A DNA stretch of 58,094 nucleotides from assembly GCA_009392005.1 (NCBI GenBank), contig VFHL01000013.1:1-58094 (forward strand). The letters run 5' to 3'. The notes below the pieces were generated by a model. That model was given only the letters and a program-made list of their open reading frames with translations, made no database searches and was not told where the DNA came from. Of the stretch, positions 51,401 to 58,094 are shown piece by piece. This DNA comes from SAR202 cluster bacterium (GTDB lineage Bacteria; Chloroflexota; Dehalococcoidia; UBA6926; VFHL01). A program made the translations under genes and the position numbers. Positions within the stretch are counted from its first letter, which is position 1. Each line of letters opens with the position of its first letter.

Positions 51401-52553
51401 GCCCTGTTGGCTTCGCCGGTGCAGCTGTATCGGCTTGGAAACCGGAGACTTCTGCAGAATCCTCTGATATATTCCCTGCCCCGTCGAGCGCGCGGATCAC
51501 ATAATAGGTGTTCCCGCCGATGACGGTCGTATCTTCATATGTCGTACCGACTACAGGAGATGCAATCAAATCATATGGTCCCCCGGATATTTTGCTCCGG
51601 AGAACTTGATAACCAACAACATCAGGTTCTGCATTTTCAATCCATGTCAACGTAAACATACCTGCGCCGACATCAAGGCGTAGTTCTGTTGGCGCTGCCG
51701 GTGCCGTAACATCAATTCCCGGCGTCGCAAATACTTCGTTTGATCCATCAGACTGATTGTCGCTTGTATCACTCGCTGTTACGCGGTAGTAGTATGTGTT
51801 GCCATTGACAACATCCGTATCAACATAGGTGTTTTGACTCACAATGGTAATCGCACCAGTACTCGTTTCTAAACCAGGTGCTGTACCACGGTAGATACTA
51901 TAAAAACTGAAATCGGACCCTTCAGCATTGCTGTCCCACATTAGTGTAATTTGACCATCATTCGGATATGCGACGAGGTTCACTGGCGCCTCTGGTGGCT
52001 CCGAATCAGACGATCCGCCTCCACCGCCACCGCCACCGCCACCGCCACCGCCACCGCCGGACGGAATAAACACGGGTACTGCTGGCGGGGTTGGGGTCGG
52101 AGTCGGTTCAATGAGAGCGCTGGCCGGTGCCTGAAGATCCATCGTGGACCGTTGGCCACTGCCCCACACAATCGAACCTGCTAAATGGCCGCGACCGCCA
52201 AGACCTGGTGCAACATAGATGTACACTGTCTGGCCAGCCACTGCACCTTCAACCGTCAGCGGGGTACTCGCATCATCACCAGGAATCATGAAAAGAGGAG
52301 TGTATCCATACTTTCCATTGGCAATCGTCACTGTTTCGATTTCAAGTCCATTGGGTAATTCAGCACGAACACGTTTGCCATCCGGAACATCACCCAACGA
52401 TATTCCGTTTCCGGATCCGATCGTAACCGTCCCATAGAGTTGATGCGGGACAACTGGTTGCGCGTGAACTTTGACAGGGAAGAGAGCAAGGAGACCGAGA
52501 ACGATCATCGCAAGAACAAATGTTTGCGCTTTCATCGTTCCGATTCTACCCAT
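48474..52553 (-). CDS. Giant exported protein with fibronectin-III and CARDB-like domains
   Basis: 1359 residues from the ATG at 52553, with AAAGGAG 5-6 nt upstream. A signal peptide (about 1-32, cleaved near VHA) precedes a beta domain (33-145), a Pro/Thr linker, and 15 consecutive glycines (167-181). Four fibronectin-III domains follow (roughly 186-280, 283-375, 380-472 and 475-568; YYYRVTASDTSDNQSDGS and similar ends), then several CARDB-like beta domains (for example VVPGDDVTINVQVENLGE, VQVGVDTNVSVRVTNSGDQ and VHVGESSTVAAMLQNNGQ). The C-terminus ends in a hydrophobic segment NPLVTVLVLLALISATVGVA and the basic tail DRKPI, so it is membrane-anchored and faces outward. A surface-layer or adhesive role is plausible. 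The other giant gene lies upstream on the same strand. Confidence 0.88.
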   Translation of the reverse strand: MGRIGTMKAQTFVLAMIVLGLLALFPVKVHAQPVVPHQLYGTVTIGSGNGISLGDVPDGKRVRAELPNGLEIETVTIANGKYGYTPLFMIPGDDASTPLTVEGAVAGQTVYIYVAPGLGGRGHLAGSIVWGSGQRSTMDLQAPASALIEPTPTPTPPAVPVFIPSGGGGGGGGGGGGGGGSSDSEPPEAPVNLVAYPNDGQITLMWDSNAEGSDFSFYSIYRGTAPGLETSTGAITIVSQNTYVDTDVVNGNTYYYRVTASDTSDNQSDGSNEVFATPGIDVTAPAAPTELRLDVGAGMFTLTWIENAEPDVVGYQVLRSKISGGPYDLIASPVVGTTYEDTTVIGGNTYYVIRALDGAGNISEDSAEVSGFQADTAAPAKPTGLQASAGSGEVTLDWNNNSEIDVMGYHVHQSASSGGPYYQVTTEIVTAASYTVTNLDNGTKYYFTVTAVDYAGNASGYSLPASATPMDTIAPPAPTGVVVNLTAEGVAISWDVSSASDVAGYLVYRSLTSGDVGSALIAEPIDATSINDLTVAVGNTYYYMVRAVDSSGNTSGDSDQASIFVSETAAGLLTGVITLPTQASDFTVEPSVSGAGEPVTVTAVIRNPSSDSERPYALVLLVNGEEDQRETGTLSAGEERPVVFSVSRAIAGLYTVTVGYEVAGKVITSGLQQSFTVATANNLVLSASVNPTNVVPGDDVTINVQVENLGEIAQDFSLVVRVGSELTIWADTVFPNAQENLLLSVSRDDPGTYDVIVEGDLAYSGSFTVQAPLVDVELPTRTTINPETTTAVDADGNVITVSEGEVVIEEDASGEIILDLPVNLAAGSTLTSFEDQDSGVVVRDGELIIPVKSATGLVVLNILATLGDVQGTGTSARASVSNLRIETPPQEVDLSGDDALVGKVTFAVDADLLALPKGASFKVTPKKTISAEAQIAFEQIAQTVGTTVADIGASLKIEQQGLESGSVIGTARIRVGVSEQWANQYGSENIKMGRLADDGSFQILDTVVVGQDAAGRTIFEAISPNGFSIFSLMSVVERSADIVATNLKIEPGVVEPDGVVQVTATLTNKGDAQGSQNVLLLVNAAAVDTQSVTLAPNETVTLTFFLKQSEQGKYTVVVGDLSETFTVARDLGPASIVLSELEITPSLVQVGVDTNVSVRVTNSGDQAGKFDVIVLVNNVPTGRTSVFLEAGSSEVVSFTISRSTPGDYTVTVGSLIGKFTVGAALTKASINVSDLTIDPASVHVGESSTVAAMLQNNGQEEGSVTLRLLVNGEEREVKVVIVKGGASLPIKFELVFEKPGTYDISLNGLASSIEVTGEHAVDDHAKDEEPANPLVTVLVLLALISATVGVAIGLDRKPI
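52014..52058. repeat. Trinucleotide/hexanucleotide tract encoding 15 glycines
   Basis: A (CCACCG)-type tract encodes residues 167-181 of the fibronectin-III protein as 15 glycines in a row, a flexible linker. It is prone to slippage by whole codons. Confidence 0.9.
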
Positions 52554-52587
52554 TGTTCTCCTTTAATTCGATACGTCTAATCAACGT

Positions 52588-52648
52588 ATGAGGCCCGCTG
52601 TTCCCGGGGGCTGACAGTGATGTCAATTCCCGATCCAACGAGCCTCAT
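52588..52648. other. Structured intergenic element before the fibronectin-III gene
   Basis: ATGAGGC (52588-52594) pairs with GCCTCAT (52642-52648). Inside, CGGG (52605-52608) pairs with CCCG (52628-52631) and TGACA (52612-52616) with TGTCA (52621-52625) around a GTGA tetraloop on the plus strand. It lies in the leader of the minus-strand gene, 34 nt before its start. I recognise no known riboswitch. Confidence 0.45.
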
Positions 52649-52659
52649 GGTTTCATCTA

Positions 52660-52699
52660 TTCTGTGCAGCGCTCATATTTCTATCAGTACTGCACAGAA
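52660..52699 (-). terminator. Inverted repeat downstream of the second giant gene
   Basis: TTCTGTGCAG (52660-52669) and CTGCACAGAA (52690-52699) form a perfect 10-bp stem with a 20-nt loop, 19 nt after the stop at 52719. There is no U-tract, so it may be a terminator or an RNA-stabilising hairpin. Confidence 0.5.
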
Positions 52700-52718
52700 C
52701 CAATCATTTCTAGTTAGC

Positions 52719-55700
52719 TTACGGGACTATTGTGCCGGAGTTACCCTCACGGACACGGACCCACATACCTTCACCAACATTAATCTCATCGGTTGGATTC
52801 AGTGATGAGAACGATCCGAGCAGAATCACTACCGTCTTCTCTCCATCACCGCCACCATTCCCTTGCTGGTCCTCAATCGGGAACTGAATCTCATTCTTGT
52901 ACACAAGTGTTGATGTCCAGACTCGTTCTGGTACAGACAAACCACTTAACACGTCACTCACCGGTCGGTTGACCTCAGAGTGCATACCCAACAGGTTCCA
53001 GCCTTCGACAGCCGGGTAACCACCAGGAACAACACCCGGTGTCAGGAATTCACCTGTATAGGACAGGTTAATCACTGCAGGTGTCTGAACCGACATGCCA
53101 GGCAACGGATCGGAGTAAACGTACTCACTGTCACGCGTCAGGAACCAGTAACCCTTACCTGTCGTCAACTCGGTCAGGTTATCTGGCGCCGGACCTGGCG
53201 TGAAGCTGTGCCAACACGCGGTTCCAAGAACCGGGCAATCAGCTCCAGGTGCATCGTAGTACGTAATCGACTCGATCGACTTGTAGAGCTTCGCTGTCAC
53301 AATCTTCGTTATGTCAGAACCAACATTTGCTGTGTCCGCCTGTGTGTAGAGAACCTGGTCATCGGTCACCCAGCCAATAACGTCGGTCTTCACAGCCGCG
53401 TCATAGGTCAACTGCACCGTGTAACCAGTAGAAATCTCACTTGCATGAACTTGATCGGCCGAGATGAACGCTTCCCATTTACCATTTGGTGAAGTTAGAG
53501 CTGCGTCCGCATCGGAACCGACCGGACTGACGTATGCTGCCGCCACCTGCGCGTCTGTCGCCACAGCTGGCTTACCCAGCATATCAGTCAGGCTCGAGTT
53601 GTTCGGAATCAGTGGCAATGACTTCAAGTTGAAGTCGGGCATCAGGCCAAGGTTAATGGCCGGCAATGCTGCCACGATATCCGCCGTTAATGTCTTCAAT
53701 GTCACGTTACCAGCGTTATCCACAACACGGGCTTGCAAATCGAACTGTCCTGGTGGGAGACCAGCGGGAACCAATCCCGGCATTAACCAATCACCGGTTG
53801 CACCCCATGTTGCGCGAACCGCATCTGGAATGTCATTCGGCGTCGAGAACAGTACGGCTTTACAATTCGGCGTGTTCGCAGGCATATCTGGGGCTATGAA
53901 TTCCACACACTGGATGCCAGCTGGGTCAGCTGTATCCGATCCAATGGTATCCGCTACGTTCACCTGGAAGACAAATGGGTCTTGCGCACGTGCGGCAGTC
54001 ACACCAATCGGGTACACCGTATCAAGAACTGTGACCGTCGGTGCGGTAAAGTCAGCAACAACCGTGGTCGTCGCTGTCCCCATCCGCAATGCATCGTCAT
54101 TGACCTCTACTGTAATTGTATTTAATCCTTCAGCAAGCGGAACGTTTGTGCTGAATGTTCCTTCACTTTCACCTTCTTCAGGTGTTCCTGTGTCACCGGG
54201 TTTCTGTGAGTAGACGACCTTCTCACCAAGTGAGTTATCGACACTCACCTGCAGGAAGTCAAACGTCCGCTCCTGGTAGCTACCCGTAATCGCGACAGTC
54301 TGCGTATTCACTGGTGATTGCGCTGGCTCGAAGCTCACCGTCGGGGCTGTGGTATCCAAGAACACCGCAACCGTTTCGACGTCCTTCAAAGTTGCACCCT
54401 CGTTATCCACCGCATACGCACTTGTCGCGGTAAGAGCGACTGTGTTCTGTCCTTCAGCAAGAACAGTCGTGGCTGCGAATTCACCCTTCGCACAACCAGT
54501 TGTCACAACGACCCCATCTACCAAACAGGATGGTACCGCTGCTGTATCTTGCTTGCCTCCGGATCCGCTCAGGGAAACCGCATCGACAAACCAACCCTTA
54601 CCTTCGTTAATCGCTCCGTCAACTGAATCGAACTTGAATCGGATCAACGCCGTCTCATCAGCGAAGTCACCGAGATCAACTTCAACCCATTCGAAAATTG
54701 GCTTCGGAACCATTGGTCCCATCATGGGCATCATCGGTCCCATCATCGGGCCCATACCGCCGCCGCCAAACATGTCACCCATACCGAAGTCCATCGGTGC
54801 TACCGGATGGAAAACGGTCTGGAAGGATGAATGGGCATTCGAAGGTGGTCCACCATTCTGGAAGTCTGCAATCTGGAGTACTGCCTGCCAGTTTGCACCA
54901 TCATCGATGCTCACCTCGACAAGCTTCTGGTCGTAGTTGGTCGCACCCTCAGTCTCATACCAGCTTGCGAATGCTAGCGTGGTATCAGAGGAGATGGACA
55001 CTCCGTTCTTCGTTACCAACGTACCGGAGTTGGATCCGGTCGTCTGGAAGTTACCAGTCGGCTGGCCTACGCCTTGAACATCCGTACTGTAACGCCATGA
55101 ACAGTTACCATCTTCGGCATAGTTCAAGTTCGCCATCATAATGTCCATTGGCGGCAAGCCGGGTGCCATGTTGTTATCGTCACAATGGATGTGCCATACA
55201 ACGGTTGGGTCGGAAGCAGTGGTCGTCCATTTCGCCGTACTACCACCACCGTTATCAGCACCATCCGCAAACAGGTTCGTGAATGCGAGTTCAAGTCCAA
55301 TCGACACTTGAGTAATACTCAGGTCATTCAATGTACCTGTAACCGCGACGAGTTCATTACTCGCTACGCTATCATTTTCTGGACCACTCAAAGTGATCAC
55401 AACCTCAGTTACTTTATCCAGTGAGAAGTCAACATCAGCGCTCACCACACTCGAACTGTAGCCTGGACCACTAACATCGTACCCGGATGGATACTCTGTC
55501 CAGGTCGCCGAGAGAGACGCGGTGTAATCACCCGTCACCGTCAGCTCAGGCATGTTCGCTGCGAGCGTCGTTCCTCGTACTGCTCCAGTACTTTCAGTGA
55601 CATACATCGTCGTCCCGATGTATGCAAGACCAATCGCATCTGAAACATTGTCTAAATTATTCGAAGAACCGACATCGTCACCGTCTGCAGCATCGTAAAT

Positions 55701-58094
55701 GTTTAATTCGTCCCCATTGGAAATGGTGTATAAATTGCCGGCATAGTACTCGAGTGCACTATAGGGCGCGCTACCCCATCCCATGTATTGTACGGGGCTG
55801 TAGGTACCCTGATTCTGATTACCCTGGTTACAGTTGGGGTCGTACATGGGGTCACAACCCTGGTTCTGCTGGTTGTTGTTCATGTTGTTATTGGGCTGAT
55901 TACAGTTGGGGTCGTACATGGGGTCACAACCCTGGTTCTGCTGGTTGTTGTTCATGTTGTTATTGGGCTGATTACAGTTGGGGTCGTACATGGGGTCACA
56001 ACCCTGATTCTGCTGGTTATTGTTCATGTTGTTGTTCATGTTGTTGTTCTGATTATTGTTCTGGTTCGCGTATGGGTTGCCACCAGCCTGAACTTCACTG
56101 GCGTTCGAACCTTCTGAAATAATCCACCACCCCTGTGGGTACTCGCTAACGCTGACAATCAGATCGGTGCCATCATTTGTCATGCCACCAACGTTTGCCG
56201 TAACTTCACCACCCCATGGGCTCTGAATCTTCCAGTCGTCAGTTACTTCTCCTGTAGCAGGATTGATTTCATAGATCGTTGTCTTCCCGGGACAGTCCCA
56301 ACACCAGAAGTCATCACTCTCACCTTGGGCGGCCGCATACAGCGTTCCATCCATATAGGTCAATGCATTCACTTCATCCACTGGTGCGGCGAACTCGCTC
56401 ACGTAGACACCGGTTGCCGCCACGTATTTCGCGATCCGGTCGACAGGTTCTCCGTCATACGCTGCATAGATGTAGGTACCATCTGTCGCTGTCGCCTGTG
56501 GTGTATTCGTAATCGTTACACTTGGTGCAGGAATCGCTGCGAAGTACACCTTATTCTCTGTATCTTCCGCGATGTAGACAAAGTCACCAACAAGAGTCAT
56601 CCCTTTAATGTCACCCACATTTGCAAACTGTGCGACATTATCAGAGTCTGTGTAGCTGTACCCAATCTCCCATTCGCTTACTTGGGTGTTTGGAGAATCC
56701 CACGCATAACGTTCAATATCGGAATCCCTGGCGACGTAGACTAATGCATCCTCCGCGGTGCCACCAACAGCAATCGCGTCATATCCATATTGTCCGCCAC
56801 CTTCACCAATATTCGCCTGTCCTTCTTGGCCGCCATCGCTATCAACTTTGAACACTTCTTTCACACCTTGGAACGAGATATAAATATCAGTTCCATCGCT
56901 CGCGAGGCCCTGTCCTGTGTGACAGCAGACAGGCCACTGGTCTGGCAACGTGTGTGTATCAAGCTTGGCACCAGATGTACTATACTCAATCAAATTTCTT
57001 TGTTGCGGACCACAACATTGGTCTCCTGATGGTTCATTTCCTAGGACGTAGATGCTTCCATCGTGATAGACGATACCCATGGCATTGTCGTAATCATCAT
57101 CATTATCGTCCTGGACATCCCAACCAGTCACGTATTGACCCGCCAGAGTCGTCTTCACAACTTTGTCGGCCGGTGCCGCCTCGACCAGAATGTACAAGTG
57201 CGTTCCGTCGTTTGCTAACCCTTTCGGCTCAGCAGACGATTCTGCGCCGGACGGTAACGTCGCACGGTAGACATTATCGGTATCTCCATCCGTTGCGAGG
57301 AAGAGAACCGAACCTACCAACGCCTGTCCTTCAATGTCATCAAGGGTGGTCGAATACTTCGTTCCACCACCACTGGTCGTCGCAACCACCTTGTTATTCT
57401 TCGAACCGATCACATTTGAACCCATCGAAATACCCGTTGGGCCACTGACCATCTTGTTATTACATATCTCTCCCGGATCCGCTGAATCACCATCGGTATC
57501 GTAGTGGAAGGTACATGTCCGTCCCGACATACCAATCACGAGGTTCGTGCCATCCGTTCCGATGGACTTGATGTCCTCGCTCCATACTTCTCCGCCCCAC
57601 GGCCAATTAAGGTTCCATGAGTCGGTCTCAGCACCTGTCGCGGGATTCAGTACAAGAACCTTTGTTGGCTGACTGTCATTGTTCGCGAAGTAGAGACTAC
57701 CATCAACATACGCCATACCTTCTCCGTCGTTCGGAGCGGCGTAGTCGTTCTCTATCGCACCCGTTGTCGCATCGACCTGGATAATCCAGTTGGACGGATC
57801 ACCTTCGACTAAGATGTAAATCTTATCCGAATCGCTACCCCGGCCATGTGCCAATGCAAGTGGGTTGGTTGTGTATGTCTGTGTCAATGAAAGTGCTGTA
57901 CCGTAAATCTTCGCGGTATCGGCATCTGCAAGATAGATATTGTCACCTATCATCACGATACCCTGTATATCATCAACACTTAGATTTTCAAATTGAGAAA
58001 CAATCTTTTTCGTATCAACATCAACAAGTTGGATTTCATCATTTTTCGCCGTCAGATACTGATCATCTTCCGGTGCCTTCGCTAAACCAGTCGG
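52719..58094 (-). CDS. Giant extracellular repeat protein, 5' end beyond the window
   Basis: About 1791 residues visible and open to the right edge; an internal ATG at 57956 is not the start because the frame continues without a stop. The first part (to about 650) has at least three related propeller-like modules: LNPATGAETDSWNLNWPWGGEV, YSTSGAKLDTHTLPDQWP and INPATGEVTDDWKIQSPWGGEV, each followed by a DGTDL-type strand. Then come three 24-residue Asn-rich repeats with GCDPMYDPNC (about 684-755) and beta-sandwich domains, one carrying a Met/Gly/Pro loop (about 1098-1126, GPMMGPMMPMMGPM). Bacterial Ig-like domains follow (TTAPTVSFEPAQSPVNTQTV), and a C-terminal module ends in GEGMWVRVREG. No sorting signal or anchor is seen at the C-terminus. 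A surface or cell-envelope role is inferred. Confidence 0.82.
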   Translation of the reverse strand, partial: PTGLAKAPEDDQYLTAKNDEIQLVDVDTKKIVSQFENLSVDDIQGIVMIGDNIYLADADTAKIYGTALSLTQTYTTNPLALAHGRGSDSDKIYILVEGDPSNWIIQVDATTGAIENDYAAPNDGEGMAYVDGSLYFANNDSQPTKVLVLNPATGAETDSWNLNWPWGGEVWSEDIKSIGTDGTNLVIGMSGRTCTFHYDTDGDSADPGEICNNKMVSGPTGISMGSNVIGSKNNKVVATTSGGGTKYSTTLDDIEGQALVGSVLFLATDGDTDNVYRATLPSGAESSAEPKGLANDGTHLYILVEAAPADKVVKTTLAGQYVTGWDVQDDNDDDYDNAMGIVYHDGSIYVLGNEPSGDQCCGPQQRNLIEYSTSGAKLDTHTLPDQWPVCCHTGQGLASDGTDIYISFQGVKEVFKVDSDGGQEGQANIGEGGGQYGYDAIAVGGTAEDALVYVARDSDIERYAWDSPNTQVSEWEIGYSYTDSDNVAQFANVGDIKGMTLVGDFVYIAEDTENKVYFAAIPAPSVTITNTPQATATDGTYIYAAYDGEPVDRIAKYVAATGVYVSEFAAPVDEVNALTYMDGTLYAAAQGESDDFWCWDCPGKTTIYEINPATGEVTDDWKIQSPWGGEVTANVGGMTNDGTDLIVSVSEYPQGWWIISEGSNASEVQAGGNPYANQNNNQNNNMNNNMNNNQQNQGCDPMYDPNCNQPNNNMNNNQQNQGCDPMYDPNCNQPNNNMNNNQQNQGCDPMYDPNCNQGNQNQGTYSPVQYMGWGSAPYSALEYYAGNLYTISNGDELNIYDAADGDDVGSSNNLDNVSDAIGLAYIGTTMYVTESTGAVRGTTLAANMPELTVTGDYTASLSATWTEYPSGYDVSGPGYSSSVVSADVDFSLDKVTEVVITLSGPENDSVASNELVAVTGTLNDLSITQVSIGLELAFTNLFADGADNGGGSTAKWTTTASDPTVVWHIHCDDNNMAPGLPPMDIMMANLNYAEDGNCSWRYSTDVQGVGQPTGNFQTTGSNSGTLVTKNGVSISSDTTLAFASWYETEGATNYDQKLVEVSIDDGANWQAVLQIADFQNGGPPSNAHSSFQTVFHPVAPMDFGMGDMFGGGGMGPMMGPMMPMMGPMVPKPIFEWVEVDLGDFADETALIRFKFDSVDGAINEGKGWFVDAVSLSGSGGKQDTAAVPSCLVDGVVVTTGCAKGEFAATTVLAEGQNTVALTATSAYAVDNEGATLKDVETVAVFLDTTAPTVSFEPAQSPVNTQTVAITGSYQERTFDFLQVSVDNSLGEKVVYSQKPGDTGTPEEGESEGTFSTNVPLAEGLNTITVEVNDDALRMGTATTTVVADFTAPTVTVLDTVYPIGVTAARAQDPFVFQVNVADTIGSDTADPAGIQCVEFIAPDMPANTPNCKAVLFSTPNDIPDAVRATWGATGDWLMPGLVPAGLPPGQFDLQARVVDNAGNVTLKTLTADIVAALPAINLGLMPDFNLKSLPLIPNNSSLTDMLGKPAVATDAQVAAAYVSPVGSDADAALTSPNGKWEAFISADQVHASEISTGYTVQLTYDAAVKTDVIGWVTDDQVLYTQADTANVGSDITKIVTAKLYKSIESITYYDAPGADCPVLGTACWHSFTPGPAPDNLTELTTGKGYWFLTRDSEYVYSDPLPGMSVQTPAVINLSYTGEFLTPGVVPGGYPAVEGWNLLGMHSEVNRPVSDVLSGLSVPERVWTSTLVYKNEIQFPIEDQQGNGGGDGEKTVVILLGSFSSLNPTDEINVGEGMWVRVREGNSGTIVP
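55828..56043. repeat. Three 72-bp tandem repeats coding for an Asn/Gln-rich cysteine-pair unit
   Basis: Copies begin at 55828, 55900 and 55972 with almost no differences; the last one changes GG to GA and similar. Each encodes 24 residues with an NNNMNNNQQNQ stretch and the short GCDPMYDPNC segment. It is part of the giant protein's coding region. The near identity suggests recent duplication or gene conversion. Confidence 0.92.

Noticed and set aside
53464-54213. Long plus-strand frame opposite the giant gene, and several others at 49884-50405, 54349-54936 and 56954-57448
   Set aside because: They lie on the opposite strand of a well-supported coding region and encode no recognisable domain; they are by-products of the GC-richer codon pattern.
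55828-56043. CRISPR-like array
   Set aside because: The repeats are head-to-tail 72-bp units without spacers and lie in a reading frame.

Overview
The window most likely comes from an uncultivated bacterium of the phylum Chloroflexota, perhaps a marine Dehalococcoidia/SAR202-type lineage. This is an inference from gene content: LL-diaminopimelate aminotransferase, archaeal-type phosphoglycerate mutase, a geranylgeranyl-reductase-like flavoprotein, Ni-superoxide dismutase, nickel-pincer genes, solute-binding lipoproteins and very large secreted repeat proteins, with nothing pointing to an outer membrane. No marker gene in the window proves it. Coding is dense, moderately AT-rich on the left and visibly more GC-rich in the two giant genes on the right. 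There is no prophage, insertion sequence or CRISPR array.

Layout. 1-1993 (minus): a partial RidA gene and guaA. 2160-17719 (plus): a long housekeeping run with tsaC-like, polyprenyl synthase, pgk, apgM, tpiA, miaA, dapF, a HEAT-repeat protein, dapL, hflX, an oadB-like membrane subunit, a small membrane protein, ctpA-like protease, the RNase P RNA and a geranylgeranyl-reductase-like enzyme. It combines lower glycolysis, isoprenoid precursors, lysine/peptidoglycan precursor synthesis and tRNA modification. 17766-29641: a serine-recombinase-like protein lacking its catalytic residues, an RNA m5U methyltransferase fused to a Maf pyrophosphatase, a CopD-like membrane protein, an enoyl-CoA hydratase, a gene-free stretch with a perfect anti-Shine-Dalgarno match and a structured RNA candidate, two tandem HAD proteins, dinB, a thiolase-like protein, threonine aldolase, an S51 peptidase and a small membrane operon. 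29831-41416 (minus): two orphan peptide-type solute-binding lipoproteins, larE-larC, radA, clpC and a four-S1-domain protein.

41476-47487 is the most unusual part. It holds a lipoate ligase-like gene, a pentapeptide-repeat/TIR-like protein, an RHH-MazF toxin-antitoxin pair, then sodX and sodN back to back, a peroxiredoxin whose peroxidatic cysteine codon is TGA followed by a stem-loop of bacterial SECIS type (a probable selenoprotein), and larB, which seems to start at ATC. The superoxide-to-peroxide removal steps (Ni-SOD, then Sec-peroxiredoxin) and the nickel-pincer cofactor genes (larB here, larE-larC about 12.5 kb away) together make a nickel/selenium redox theme. larA and the selenocysteine machinery are not in the window.

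47488-58094: a small HTH protein with its own promoter, inverted repeat and upstream tandem repeats, tRNA-Arg(UCU), then two giant exported proteins on the minus strand. The first has fibronectin-III and CARDB-like domains and a C-terminal anchor. The second has propeller-like modules, three 24-residue Asn-rich cysteine-pair repeats and a Met/Gly/Pro loop, and runs off the right edge.
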